Below are positions 46,520 through 58,795 of a stretch of DNA of 64,000 bases, piece after piece. The number at the start of each line of letters is the position of its first letter. The first letter of the stretch is position 1. The notes under the pieces are model-generated. The model ran no database searches. It was not told the DNA's origin and saw nothing but the letters and a program-made list of their open reading frames with translations. Made by a program: the position numbers and the translations under genes. The stretch comes from Primulina eburnea (lineage: Eukaryota > Streptophyta > Magnoliopsida > Lamiales > Gesneriaceae): positions 6,840,261 through 6,904,260 of the forward strand of contig NC_133114.1 in assembly GCF_022965805.1 (NCBI RefSeq), given 5' to 3'.

Positions 46520-48456
46520 TCAGTCAAAAAATGCTGGGAATTCCTGTCTCATATCAGACTCAGTCTCCCACGTAGCTTCTTCAACACCATGACGAGTCCA
46601 TTGTACTTTCACCAACGGAATCGTCTTCGTTCTGAGCTGTCTTTCTTTACGATCAATAATCCGGATCGGCTTCTCGACATAACTCAATGTCTCATCCAGC
46701 TCAGTCTCGTCTGGCTGAATCACGTGAGAATCATCGGGAAGATACTTCCGCAGCATCGATACATGAAAAACATCATGTATTCCAGATAATGAAGGCGGCA
46801 AGGCAAGTCGATAGGCACGATCTCCTATCTTTTCAAGAATTTCATAGGGTCCGACATATCGTGGAGACAATTTTCCTTTCTTGCCAAATCTGACAACTCC
46901 TCTGAAAGGTGAAATCTTCAGGAATACTCGGTCTCCAGCCTCAAATACCAACGGTCGTCGTCTGAGGTTGGCATATTTGGCTTGTCGATCTTGAGCTGCC
47001 TTCATTTTCTTCTGAATTAACTTTACTTTCTCAGTCATATCTCTGATCCTATCAGGTCCAGTCTCAGGAACTTCAGAGATATCATCCCAATACAGAGGGG
47101 ATCGACATTTCTTTCCGTACAACGCTTCAAATGGTGCCATCTCAATACTCGTTTGATAGCTGTTGTTGTACGAAAACTCGCAAAGAGGCAATGCATCTTG
47201 CCAGTTAGTACTAAAATCAAGTACTACAGCTCTCAGCATATCTTCCAATGTCTGTATCGTACGCTCTGACTGTCCATCAGTCTGTGGATGATATGCGGTA
47301 CTAAGATGTAACTTCGTACCAAGAGCTTGTTGTAGGCTCTGCCAGAAGTGCGAAGTAAATCGAGGATCTCGATCTGAAACAATCGACTTCGGCACTCCAT
47401 GCAATCTAACCACTTCCTTGACATAGATATCGGTCATCTGATCATATCTATACGTCATCTTGTATGGAATAAAACATGCAGATTTGGTCAATCGATCAAT
47501 CACGACCCAAATTGCATCACAACCTCGAGAGGATCTCGGTAACTGTGTCACAAAATCCATGAAAATGTGATCCCATTTCCATTCAGGAATGGACAAACTC
47601 TGTAACAATCCTCCTGGTTTCTTTCTTTCAGCTTTCACCTGTTGGCAATTGAGACACTTTGATACAAATGTAGCAATGTCCGCTTTCATTTGTTTCCACC
47701 AATACTGTGTCTTTAAATCATTATACATTTTCCTGCCACCAGGATGAATGCTAAAACGACTGTTGTGCGCTTCTGTCAGTATTCGCTGTCTCAAATCCGA
47801 AACATTCGGCACAACAAGACGATTATTCACATACAAAATACCATTTTGAACCTGGTATTCCGATCGATGTCCCGCTCTAACCATAGCAATCGACTTTTGT
47901 ATATTCTGATCACCTTTCTGAGCCGCTTTAATTTTCAAAATCAGCTCTGGTTCCGCTTGAATAGCACATAATCTCATAGGTTTCTGATCTGTCTCAAATA
48001 CTAATCCAGATAAACAGCAATCTTCAATCAAACTCGAGACTCCCATAGTCGATAAGGATAGAGAACATACCTTTCGACTCAGTGCATCTGCTGCTGCATT
48101 GGATTTCCCCGGATAATATTTGATTTCACAATCAAAGTCTTTCAATAAATCCAGCCATCTCCGCTGTCTCATATTCAATTCTGATTGTGAAAAGAGATAT
48201 TTCAAGCTTTTGTGATCAGAATAGATTTCGAATTTCTCACCGTACAGATAATGTCGCCATATCTTTAATGCAAAGACTATGGCTGTCAATTCAAGATCAT
48301 GAATTGGGTATTGAGTTTCATGGGGTTTCAGCTGTCTCGAGGCATAAGCAATCACATGCCCTCGCTGCATTAGAACACAACCCAATCCTCGGTGAGATGC
48401 ATCACAATAAACGACAAAGCCACCAATACCTGAAGGAATCGTCAACACAGGCGCAC
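46520..48456 (-). pseudogene. pol: Unit 2 RNase H, integrase and chromodomain
   Basis: 642 codons with the same domain set and catalytic residues as unit 1 (39635-41571), differing by a handful of substitutions (for example QSLSIPEW versus QSLFIPEW, and RLALPPS versus RLDLPPS). It is entered only through the same one-base shift as in unit 1. Confidence 0.9.
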
Positions 48457-50622
48457 AGTCAATCTCTTTTTCAATTCCAGAAAACTGGATTCACAGTCTT
48501 CTGACCAAACAAACGGAGCATTTTTCTGTGTCAACTGTGTAATAGGCTTGGCAATACTTGAAAAATCTTGGATAAAACGTCGGTAATACCCTGCTAAACC
48601 CATAAAACTACGAATTTCCGGCACAGATGTAGGTCTTGGCCAAGAAATCACGGCTTCAACCTTACTGGGATCAACTGATATCCCGTCTCCGGATATGATA
48701 TGCCCCAGAAATATCACCTGTTTCAACCAGAACTCGCATTTCGACAGTTTAGCATATAATTTATCCGCCCTTAAAGTTCGCAACACAGTCCTCAGATGAT
48801 CAGCATGCTCAATCATATTCTTTGAATAAATCAAGATATCATCAATGAATATAATAACAAAATCATCCAAGTATTTCTGAAATACGCGGTTCATCAATCC
48901 CATAAATACCGCTGGTACATTCATCAAACCAAATGGCATGACAATAAACTCATAGTGTCCATACCTGGTTCTGAATGCTGTCTTTGAGATATCAAAATCC
49001 TTGACTCTCAATTGATGGTATCCAGATCTCAGATCAATCTTGGAATACACAGATGAACCTTGCAATTGATCAAAAAGATCATCAATACCAGGCAAGGGAT
49101 ATTTATTCTTTACCGTTGCCTTGTTCAGTTGCCGATAGTCGATACAAAGTCTCATCGACCCATCCTTCTTCCTTACGAACAATACTGGAGCACCCCAAGG
49201 AGATACACTAGGTCTAATGTAACCCTTGGCCAGTAAATCCTCCAACCGTTCCTTTAATTCTCTCAACTCGATCGGTGCCATCCTGTAAGGAGTTCTCGAA
49301 ATCGGAAGTGTTCCTGGCATTAATTCAATGCTGAAGTCTATCTCTCGAATCGGAGGCAATCCAGGAATCTCGTCTGGAAAGACATCAGCAAATTCGCACA
49401 CCACTGGCAAATCCGCCAATGATGGACTCTTCTTCAGTAAATCAACTGAATATACCAGGAATCCATCCGCTCCTTTCTGCAATAATCGTGTCATATTTAT
49501 TGCAGATATCAAAGGAATTCTGGCTCGAGAACCCTTACCGTAAAATTTCCACTCCTCAGCCATCTCAGGTCTGAATCGAACTATCTTTTGGAAACAATCA
49601 ACTGTAGCTCTGTACTTGGTTAATGTATCAATACCAATAATACAATCAAAGTCAGATATCCCAAGTACAATACAGTCTAACTCAATCATATGCCCATCGT
49701 ACTGCAGTATACAAAATTTCACAGACTTCACTGATATCAAACCTGCCCCTAACGGAGACGAGACAGATACTACAGTAGCTAAAGAATCAATAGGCAAAGA
49801 ATGCATCAAAGCAAATCGCTCAGATATGAAAGTATGGGATGCACCAGTATCAATCAATACATATGCAGGATAACCAGAAATAAAACAGTTACCTACCACG
49901 ACATCATCAGGTGCATCCTGAGCTTGCTCCTCAGTCAAAGCAAACAATCGGGCCTGCTGTCTAGGAGGCTGGCTCGCTGTCTGGCCCCCTCCTGGCCTCT
50001 GCTGTGACAGAGTAGACGATGCTGGCTGAAAAGTATGAACGGCAGAGGGTCGTCTACCTGTCTGAGCCGCTGATCCAGACGACTCAGCTGCCTGTGATCC
50101 CTGGGCACCTCTATGTGGACACACTCGAGCAAAGTGTCCATGCTGTTTACAGATGCGGCAGTTGCCGAACACTCCTCTGCACTGCTCTGTGGAATGCCTC
50201 CCTCCACAGGTGCTACAGTATGGTCCTGTATAACTCTGGCCCTGACTAGTCTTTCTAGAGCCACTCGAGCTAGAGGAGCTACTCCCAGCTTTCTTGAATT
50301 TCTTCCCCTTAGCCTTCAGGAAGTCTTTCTTCCCACTTCCACTACCACTTTCAAATCGAGGAAATGGTGGAGGCATCTGTGAACTCGGTACTGAAGGCAC
50401 AAACGAAGCCTCTTTCTGTCTTATCAATCCGGCTTCAGCTCCCTTAGCTCGATTCAGAGCATCAGTGAAATTGTTTGGCCTTCCGGTATTCACCAGGGTA
50501 AAGATGTCAGGATTTAGACCATTTATAAACTGGTCTGCAACGGCCTCATCACTCCCAGCCACATGAGGGGCAAATCGGAGCAGAGTAGAGAACTTAGCCA
50601 CATAATCCTCAATGTTTAACTA
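48442..50622 (-). pseudogene. pol: Unit 2 gag C-terminus, protease and reverse transcriptase in one frame
   Basis: 719 codons are open downstream of the gag amber codon (50620-50622): gag C-terminal part, CCHC knuckle, protease (D-T-G at 49843-49851) and RT (FIDD at about 48838-48849). Unlike unit 1 the Trp codon near 49547 is intact, so protease and RT are joined. One RT motif differs (VMPFGLMN for VMPFGLTN). The frame ends at the shared one-base deletion near 48450-48460. Confidence 0.9.
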
Positions 50623-51015
50623 GCCTTGTTTCAAGTTTGCAAACTCGGCTCCCTTGTCCTTCCTATATGAAACTGGAAAGAACCGTAGATAAAATTCAGT
50701 CTTAAACACATTCCAGGTAATGGCCGTACCTCGTAGTTCCAAAGCCCGTTTTGTCGTGTTCCACCAGTGTTTAGCAACGTCATGCATCTGGTGTCCGATC
50801 AGTTTCACCCTCTTTTCCTCATTATATTCCAACGATTCGAACAACGATTCAATATCGTCCACACAACTTTCACATTCCACGGAATTCTCCGTCCCTTTCA
50901 AAGTCGGTGGATGGAATGACTGAAATCTTTTCAACAATTGCTCCATTGGAGTAGGGGCCACATCCATAGGAGGATTCGATGTACTTCCCTGTTCTGGTAT
51001 CCTTCTCGGAGGCAT
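50620..51015 (-). pseudogene. gag: Unit 2 gag N-terminus up to the amber codon
   Basis: 131 codons from ATG at 51015 to TAG at 50620-50622, as in unit 1. There are two residue changes in the gag core (CESCVDD here, CESWLDD in unit 1), where Trp is the conserved form. Confidence 0.88.
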
Positions 51016-51239
51016 ATCTGATAATCGAAGAGGTTAGTAATTCCAAATACCACTTACCAGTTTCAATCCTCCTCGGATCATCTTACAGCTGATCCATTCC
51101 AATAATATACAATACCATATCAATATCAGATAATTCAGGTAGCATATATTAAAACAGGAATCATGCTAGCAATCAAAAGCAGGAAAGAAAATCAATCTAC
51201 CCCGCTCACTAGCTTCTAACTCATTCTAAGGGATCTATC

Positions 51240-51251
51240 GCTCTGATACCA
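51240..51251 (-). other. Primer-binding site, unit 2
   Basis: TGGTATCAGAGC on the minus strand, five bases from LTR-C. Confidence 0.92.
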
Positions 51252-51256
51252 CCTGT

Positions 51257-53309
51257 TGTGGGGACCCGGACGCTAATCAAGTTCTTAATCATCTTTGGGA
51301 CTAATTAATCAATTATAAAACAGGGTCTAAAAATTTTTCTTTTTAAAATTCGGAACGTAGTGAAATCAAACTATATATACAGATCAGTATATAAAATACA
51401 AGTCCTGTATCACAAACATTTATTCAAACTAGGGTTTGACAACTACGATCAAGTGTTCAACCATATCTCTAGTCCAAGTCCGGTGCCACCACTCTAATCA
51501 TGATCTCTCTCTTCATCTCCTGGACCCTGATCCTGTCCCACCTGTTGTCAAGTACACATACAGACAAGACAACAGCCGGATAAACCGGTGAGAATATACT
51601 CCCAGTATAAATCAACGAAACATGCAATCATATAAACAAAATAAAGCATGTAATCAGGTAACAATCATATGTAACAAATCTGAAACATAATCAATACCAT
51701 ACTCCCAACAATACTCGTAGCTACATAATTCAGACTAGACTCAATCCTAGTCTATGGATCCCGATTCCAGAAGTTGGCATGCGTATATCGACTAGCAGTA
51801 ATAGAAAAGACTCCAGTTCTATCCACGCCGATATGGTATCGATCAACAGTAATAGAAAAGACTCCAGTTCTATTCACATCGATACGGTATCGATTACCAG
51901 TAATAGAGGAAGCTATTATTCTATCCACATCAATATAGTACCGATTAACAGTAATAGAAGCAACTCTAATTCTATCCACATCGATATGACATCGATTACC
52001 AGTAATAGAAGAGCTACTAATCTATCCACATCGATACAATACTGATTAACAGTAATAGAAAAAGCCACCATCCTATCCACATCGATAGCCAAACATCCAG
52101 TGACAGTCTTTGGCACATCCGCCAATACACCATCTTATGACATCGTGCAATGTGCCCGTGGTGATCCCACCACTAACGACACTTCTGTCATAAGACTACT
52201 CGTCTAATACCTGCTGTCTAAAATCAAGATAACAAGTATATCAATCAATCAATGCAAATATCAATGCAAAAAAGTAAAGTATGTGATTTAGGGAAACCCA
52301 AGTCTAAACCGACTCAAGTTCATCTCCCAATACCACATTGACTTATACCTTTCTTTCGTCGGTTCCTGGCTCAGTCGATATCCTGAACTCACAATCTGTC
52401 TGGTACTGACAATATCAATAATCTCATATCAATATACTAGTCAATTGCATAACAATCTGATCAATCTGGATTTAATTCAAAATCAACGGTATAACGGTAC
52501 AATTTCAATATCCCCGTCAATACCAATTCACCAGATAACAGTTACAATCTATAACTCATATCCCATACAATTCATAATCCCGCCACAATTGAAATCTGTC
52601 CGGTATCAACCGATTATAATCAGAAATTCATAACAATTCCATAATCAGTCTATTTCTTAATCTGACTTCGATTCTACGATGTCTAACATGTCAAGAACAT
52701 CATATATGAATCCTATTCAATTCTGACAATAGCATAATTTCAAAGCATGTCAAAACGTAGCAAAACTTACGTCCAGTTGTAGCCTACGTTCCTAGGAACT
52801 CAGTATCGAAGTCGGATTCAAAATCAGACGGACGGATTTCTCAGAAAAGGCGTAAGGATTTCCCACTACTTTCCAGAGACGTTTCTCAACTCTTTTCTCG
52901 AAAATAATGAAGGAGAACAAAGCTTGTTTCATATATATATTTCATGTAATCCGTACGTGTCTCTCCCAGAATTTCCCTCATTTCAGGCGGCGCTCGAGCG
53001 GTGCTAAACTACCGCTCGAGCGCGGCAGGTTCTGCTCAAACATTTCAGAATGCACCCTTGGAGCTCGGGCGGTCAAAAACTACCGCCCGGGCGCCACACC
53101 TTCTGCCCGAGACATTTTCCTATTGAACATTGGCGCTCGGGCGGTTAAAATTCACCGCTCGGTAACCGCCCGAGCGCCACACTCTCTGCCCAAAATTCTC
53201 GAATTTCACATGTAATCTTATTTTCGTGTCCCGATTAATCCTTTCGTAATCATATCAAATTATAAATCAATAATTACCGATTACTGGGATTAAAATTCCG
53301 GGCATTACA
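51257..53309 (-). repeat. LTR-C of the tandem gypsy (2,053 bp)
   Basis: Outer 5' LTR in element orientation. Compared with LTR-B it has an 11-bp insertion in the third GC hairpin and several private substitutions. It ends at 53309 before TACGA. Confidence 0.95.
53132..53178. repeat. Perfect 16-bp inverted repeat created by an 11-bp insertion in LTR-C
   Basis: GGCGCTCGGGCGGTTA (53132-53147) and its exact complement TAACCGCCCGAGCGCC (53163-53178) are separated by 15 bases. In LTR-A and LTR-B the right arm is shorter and imperfect; TAACCGCCCGA is inserted here. The added bases complement the left arm exactly, as expected for copying of the hairpin. Confidence 0.93.
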
Positions 53310-53981
53310 TACGACGTCTGTTAGGATAACTAGCTTGCCGATCTTGGGCAGCTTTCATTCTCAGACGAATCAACTGGACTTTATCATGCATTTCCTGAAC
53401 AATGTCAGGTTCAGTCAACTGCTTCTCAAATTCATCCCAACAAAGAGGTGATCGACATCGTCTGCCGTACAAAGCTTCAAAAGGAGCCATACCAATACTC
53501 ACCTGGAAACTGTTGTTATATGAAAATTCTACTAGTGGTAAAGCTTCCTGCCAACTGTCTTTAAAATCCATGACTACAGCTCGAAGTAGATCCTCGAGTG
53601 TCTGGATTGTACGCTCTGTCTAACCATCTGTCTGAGAATGGTACGCAATACTCATCGCAAGTCGTGTACCCATTTCTTTTTGGAAACTAGTCCAAAACTT
53701 TGATGTGAATCTAGGGTCACGATCTGAGACTATTGCAACTGGAACTCCATGAAGTCTCACAACATTTTCAATATACAGACGAGCCATTTTCTTGTATGAA
53801 TATGTCCTCTCCTACGGAATAAAGTGTGCCGATTTAGATCATCTGTCGACAATCACCCACTGAGGAACCTCAAGGCTATGCAATAATCCTCCAGGTCTCT
53901 TCGTTCCGCTTTGACTTGCTGACAGATCACACAACGAGACACAAACTCAGCCACATCCTTTTTCATATTTTTCCACCAAAA
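53310..53981 (-). pseudogene. pol: Gypsy-III integrase core, broken
   Basis: The minus-strand remnant shows [25 protein letters not shown], then after a deletion [28 protein letters not shown] and, after a stop (TAA in place of the Gln codon of TDGQTERT), SWQEALPLVEFSYNNSF and [15 protein letters not shown]. The stretch between the zinc finger and the first catalytic Asp has lost about 20 codons near 53861-53868. The frame ends where the tandem gypsy inserted. Confidence 0.85.
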
Positions 53982-55742
53982 CTAAGGCCGTAGAATATGA
54001 TACATTTTCTTGCCTCCTAGGTGGATACTATATCGAGTACAATGAGCTTCTTTAAGGATGGCTATACGCAATTCAGGAATATCGGGGACAACCAATCTAC
54101 CATTCAACCGAAGAGAATCATCTGAGTGAATTGAGAAACCAGATTGGTGTCCTTGAGATACTAACTCATAAGATTTCAGAACTCGATCATCAGTTTTCTG
54201 AGCTGACTTTACAATCTGAATAAACTCTGGCTCAACAGAAATCTGAGATACACAAACAGCATTACCTTGGATTTGAAAATCCAACCCAGAAGTGCAAATA
54301 TCCTCTCGTAACTTAGAAACATGAATCGAGGATAAAATAATATCAACAACCTTATGACTCAAAGCATTGGCAATGACATTCACTTTTCCCGGATGATACT
54401 GGATCTCACAATCATCATCTTTCAAAAGATCCATCCAACGTCTTTGTCTCATATTCAGATCTGATTGAGAGAACAGATACTTCAATCTTTTGTGATCAGA
54501 ATAGATTACAAATTGCTCCCCAAACAAATAATGTCTCCAAATCTTGAGAGCAAAAACGATAGCAGCAAATTCCAAGTCATGAACAGGATACTTAGACTCA
54601 TGCGATTTCAACTGACGAGAACCATAGGCCACAATTCTGCCATGCTGCATCAGAACACAACCTAATCCTCTATTTGATGCGTCGGTACAAACAACGAATC
54701 CTCCAAAACCACTTGGAATGTTAAGAACTAGTGCAGAAGTCAATCTACCATAGGCCACAATTCTGCCATGCTGCATCAGAACACAACCTAATCCTCTATT
54801 TGATGCGTCGGTACAAACAACGAATCCTCCAAAACCACTTGGAATGGTAAGAACTAGTGCAGAAGTCAATCTCTTCTTCAACTCGACAAAACTTGACTCA
54901 CATTCATCAGACCAAATGAATCTTTGATTTTTCTGAGTCAGTTGAGTGATAGATCTAGCAATCTTTGAGAAATTTTCAATAAATCTCCGGTAATAACCAG
55001 CTAAACCCATGAAACTACGAATCTCTGGCACATTGGTCGGTCGTGCCCAGTTCAGAACTGATTCCACTTTACTTGGATCGACAGAAATACCATGTTGAGA
55101 TATGACATGGCCAAGAAAAACAACTCTATCTGACCAAAACTCACACTTGGATAGCTTGGCGTACAACTACTTATTTTGAAGAATTCGAAGAACTATCATC
55201 AAGTGTTTGGCATGCTCTTCCTCGGACTTGGAATAAACAAGAATATCATCGATGAATACAATCACAAAACGATCGAGATATTTAGGAAATACTCGATTCA
55301 TCAAGTCCGTAAACATAGCAGGAGCATTGGTCAAACCAAAAGGCATAACCAAAAATTCAAAGTTTCCGTATCTTGTGCGAAAAGCTGTTTTCGGCACATC
55401 TTCTTGTCTAACTCTCACTTGATGGTACCCAGAACGGAGATCAATCTTAGAATACACCGAAGTACCTTGCAACTGATCAAATACGTCATCAATCTTAGGG
55501 AGTGGATATTTATTCTTGACAGTAAACTTATTCAGTTGCCGATAATCAATACACATCGGCATAGTTCCATCTTTCTTCTTGAAAAATAAAATTGGTGCAC
55601 CTCACGGTGAAGAACTCGGACGAATATAACCTTTACTCAACAAATCATGTAATTGTTCTTTCAGTTCTTTTAGCTCAACAGGAGCTAAACGATATGGTTC
55701 TCGAGATATGGGTTCAGTTCCTGGCATTAATTCGATACTAAA
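53982..55742 (-). pseudogene. pol: Gypsy-III reverse transcriptase and RNase H, broken
   Basis: [45 protein letters not shown] and catalytic FIDD lie in 55167-55562. TAG at 55167-55169 replaces a Gln codon, after which 53982-55166 continues ([24 protein letters not shown], RNase H with [15 protein letters not shown]). Further stops lie near 55600 and at 55742. Within RNase H a 42-residue segment is duplicated in frame (see the 126-bp repeat at 54621-54872). Confidence 0.9.
54621..54872 (-). repeat. 126-bp in-frame tandem duplication in gypsy-III RNase H
   Basis: Units 54621-54746 and 54747-54872 differ at one base. Each encodes the 42 residues [15 protein letters not shown] including the first catalytic Asp of RNase H (CTDAS). 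The frame stays open through both units. Confidence 0.95.
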
Positions 55743-57437
55743 CTAAACTTCTCGTTCGGGTGGAAAACCAGGAATCTCTTCTGGAAACACATCAGGAAAT
55801 TCACGGACTACAGGAATATCAGAAATCCGTCGCTCATCCTGCGATAGTTCAACAGCATAAACCAGAAAACCTTCATGACCAGAATCTAACAATCGATTCA
55901 TCTCAATGCCAGAAACTAGAGGAATCTTGGCTTGAGAACCACAGCCATAGAAATTCCATTTAGGAGCAAAGCTAGGCCTGAAACGAACTATTCCTCGATA
56001 AGAGTTAACAGTGGCACGATTTGCAGTCAAAACATCCATACCAATGATGCAATCAAAGTCATGCATAGGTAGGACTATGAGATTCAGATATAGAACATTT
56101 TCATCGTGAAACAAAACTGCATTGAACACCACAAAATCAGTGATAATCATTTTGCCCATCGGAGTAGCAACAGATAGATTGGAATTCATACTAGTGGTGC
56201 GAAGATCATGCGAAACAACGAATGCATGAGAAACAAAGGAATGAGATGCTCCAGTATCAAATAACACTCGTGCTATAAAACCACATAGAGTACAGTTACC
56301 AGTAATGACAGTACCTAGAGCTGCCTGAGCCTCATCCTCAGTCAAAGCAAATACATGAACAGATGACTGATTCTGTTGACCACCTTGCCCTCTGCTCTGA
56401 TGCGAAGGGCGACTAGGCTGATGGGAAGAATGGGACGTTGCTGGAATTCTATTATTTTGAGCTCCACTACCTGCCTGGGCTGATTTCCCCGTCTTACTAG
56501 GACAGACCCTAGCAAAATGACCCGGCCGACCACAATTATTACAAACCCCTTGAACTCCAACACACTGATTACTGGAATACTTGCCTCCACAGTGATCACA
56601 ATAAGGTCCACTGTAATGATATCCACCACGGTTCCCTGAACTCCCTGAACTCGAAGAACTAGAACCACGCTTCTTAAATTTCTTCCCACGTAGACGAAGA
56701 GATGCAGAACCAGATGAACTGAATTGTTGCCTCCCTGACTGATGATGTTGGGTAGGAACTCGATTGCCACTCCTCTTAAGACTAGCTTCAGCCCTTTTTG
56801 CTATTTCCACTGCTTCAAGATAATTCAGTGGCTTACCGGTAAAAACAAAAGGGTGCAGATGATCGTTCAATCCTTCAATGAAACTTTCGACGACAGCAAC
56901 CTGACTCGAAGCGACATGAGGAACATATCTCAGCATACCATAAAAAGAAGCTGCATACTCTGCAACTGACATATCGCCGTGTTTCAGGTTATGAAACTCA
57001 GAAGCCTTAGAACTGTAGAATGATGGAGGAAAATAACTCTCCTTAAACTTCAGCTTGAATATATCCCACGATGAAACAATCCTCTGAACATCTAAAGTCA
57101 TCAATGTAGTAGACCACCACATTTTAGCACGATCTTTCAACTGATGCACATCTAATCTCAATTGACACTCTGAAGGGTACTCAATCAAATCAAACAATTT
57201 CTCAATCTCAGAAATCCATAACTCAGCTTTCTCAGCTCCCTCTAAACCACTGAATTGAGGAGGATGCATAGAATGGAAACCCGGAACTAACTCATCCATC
57301 CTAAGCTGCTCTAGATGATCAGCAGCTTGCTCAACAAAAGTATCATCAACAACACGGACACGAGGTCTACCACGTCCACGACCTCGACAACGAGCTAAAG
57401 GAATCTCATCAACAGGAATTTCTCCACCTCCCTCCAT
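55743..57437 (-). pseudogene. gag: Gypsy-III gag and protease (564 aa open)
   Basis: ATG at 57437 starts MEGGGEIPVDEIPLARCRGR, an Arg-rich N-terminus. The retrotrans_gag domain (about residues 60-200: MWWSTTLMTLDVQ, FKESYFPPSFY, KHGDMSVAEYA) is followed by a Ser/Gly-rich linker, CDHCGGKYSSNQC, the CCHC knuckle CNNCGRPGHFARVC (about residue 300), a Gln-rich segment and the protease with D-T-G at 56250-56258 (residues about 394-396). It ends at a TAG directly before the RT N-terminal motif. Gag and protease themselves look intact. Confidence 0.9.
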
Positions 57438-57591
57438 TCTATATCATAAAACATCAAAACCATTAGAATGGAAGTAAACAAATCTTATAATCACGTAAGC
57501 ATCTTGTCAATTAGCATACACAGGCGCAACAACCATTTTAGTGCCAAGACTCGAGTGTCCTAGACTCTAGTTCGAGCGTATCCCAGTTTAT

Positions 57592-57603
57592 GTTCTGATA
57601 CCA
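57592..57603 (-). other. Primer-binding site of gypsy-III
   Basis: TGGTATCAGAAC on the minus strand, one mismatch to the initiator tRNA-Met PBS, three bases from the LTR. Confidence 0.85.
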
Positions 57604-57606
57604 AGA

Positions 57607-58461
57607 TGTGAGACCCATTTACTCTAATGACAATTAATGATAAAAAAATAATGGTTTGACTTAAAGCTGCAGCGGAAAAAGGTTTAAAATATTTTAAAAC
57701 GGATCTTAGGGCCTAGAAAAATTTTGGCAGGACCTCCCCGTAAGTAAGACATCCCGAAAACTCAAACAGCAGTTTATATCAAAATATACTCCAACTAGAG
57801 TCATTAAAACAAAACCAAAGTCAACAACCTATAGCCGCACTGGCCAGGACTAAACATAATTTAAAACTTACCAAATACTTGCCAGATCATACAAACCACA
57901 TAATCGACTCAGAACATCATTCAAACAACCAAACAACACTATAAATACACGGGGCATCTCCCCAGCAAATAAAATACAATACAAGTCTGAAAAAACTCAA
58001 GACATACATATAGACTAACTGAGAGACTTCACTAAACAGAACCAAGCAATCCAACCTCAATCCGGAGCTCCACAGGCAGAACCTCGGCCTGATGCTGCAA
58101 AACGACTCAGGAGATCTACCATGGTGCCCAATAGCAACCACAACAGCCCCCCAGTAAACAACTAAGGTTAGGATTCTGGTATGAAACAGTTCAACAATAA
58201 CATAAATCATGCATAATCATATAATAAAATGTAGTATGCAATGCATGAAAGGCTCAACAAATAACCGGGATAACAGGAGCCAACAAAAGGTACGATAACA
58301 ACTGGAATAATGCTCGAGCAACAACACAGGGGAGCTACATCGTCATGCAGCTAAACCGCCCTGCCAAGTATGCGAGGTATGCCAAGCTGTGCTGAATAAC
58401 ACTCCTGACTCGGCCTCCATACAGCTGATACGATATAACAGGATGGCACAACCAAAACGAA
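57607..58461 (-). repeat. Right LTR of gypsy-III, truncated by the assembly gap (855 bp seen)
   Basis: Matches 31829-32690 with substitutions and small indels at several per cent. About 1.55 kb of LTR is missing behind the gap. Confidence 0.92.
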
Positions 58462-58561
58462 NNNNNNNNNNNNNNNNNNNNNNNNNNNNNNNNNNNNNNN
58501 NNNNNNNNNNNNNNNNNNNNNNNNNNNNNNNNNNNNNNNNNNNNNNNNNNNNNNNNNNNNN
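58462..58561. other. Assembly gap (100 N)
   Basis: Exactly 100 Ns, the usual filler for a gap of unknown size. It must hide the rest of the gypsy-III LTR with its TSD, the left part of the LTR family seen again at 63584, and most of pol and the 3' LTR of copia-3, unless these are deleted. Confidence 0.97.
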
Positions 58562-58795
58562 AAATAGGTACAAACAAAACATCTCATAAAATTAACTTAA
58601 ACTATTGTTCAATAATAAGTAAACATCTTCAATAGCCTTGGCAGCAACTCTTGCTCCATTGCTCATCCTCTAGAAGGTCACACCTTCCTTAAGCATTCTA
58701 CTTCTTCCCATCACCTATAACTCATTATAGAGATGTGAGTCACAACCGGTATCTAATACCCAAGAAGTAGAGTTAATTGAAACGTTTACTTAAAT
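58562..58795 (-). pseudogene. pol: Copia-3 protease relic
   Basis: In the gag frame after two TAA codons: TSWVLDTGCDSHLYNEL, with the active-site D-T-G at 58745-58753, then a stop and NGARVAAKAIEDVYLLLNN. Cut by the gap. Confidence 0.8.

Larger units (their letters stand above)
37489..53309 (-). mobile_element. Tandem gypsy: three LTRs and two internal regions, Tekay-like chromovirus
   Basis: The order is LTR-A (37489-39528), internal 1 (39529-44371), LTR-B (44372-46413), internal 2 (46414-51256), LTR-C (51257-53309). The unit period is about 6.88 kb and both internals are exactly 4,843 bp. Flanks are TGCGA (37484-37488) and TACGA (53310-53314), a one-base-diverged TSD, and the gypsy-III integrase frame is continuous across the excised site. 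This is the expected product of unequal recombination between LTRs of one insertion. Each unit has gag, protease, RT, RNase H, integrase and chromodomain. Both share an amber codon in gag and a frameshift in pol. Confidence 0.93.
31829..58461 (-). mobile_element. Gypsy-III: older minus-strand Tekay-like chromovirus, split by two insertions
   Basis: LTR start TGTGAGGCCC at 31829 and TGTGAGACCC at 57607. PBS (57592-57603), gag-protease (57437-55743), RT/RNase H (55562-53982) and integrase (to 53310) run leftwards, resuming at 37488-37101 and 34397-34350 (integrase C-terminus and chromodomain). A solo LTR (34398-37100) and the tandem gypsy (37489-53309) are nested inside. Removing them leaves about 8.1 kb plus the part of the right LTR lost in the assembly gap. 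The LTR copies differ by several per cent by eye, so this insertion predates the nested ones. Many stops make it inactive. Confidence 0.88.

Noticed and set aside
37489..53309. Assembly duplication explaining the two tandem units
   Set aside because: The units differ at many scattered sites, including a private stop codon, a 2-bp deletion and an 11-bp insertion in different LTRs, so they are distinct copies; not fully excluded without reads.
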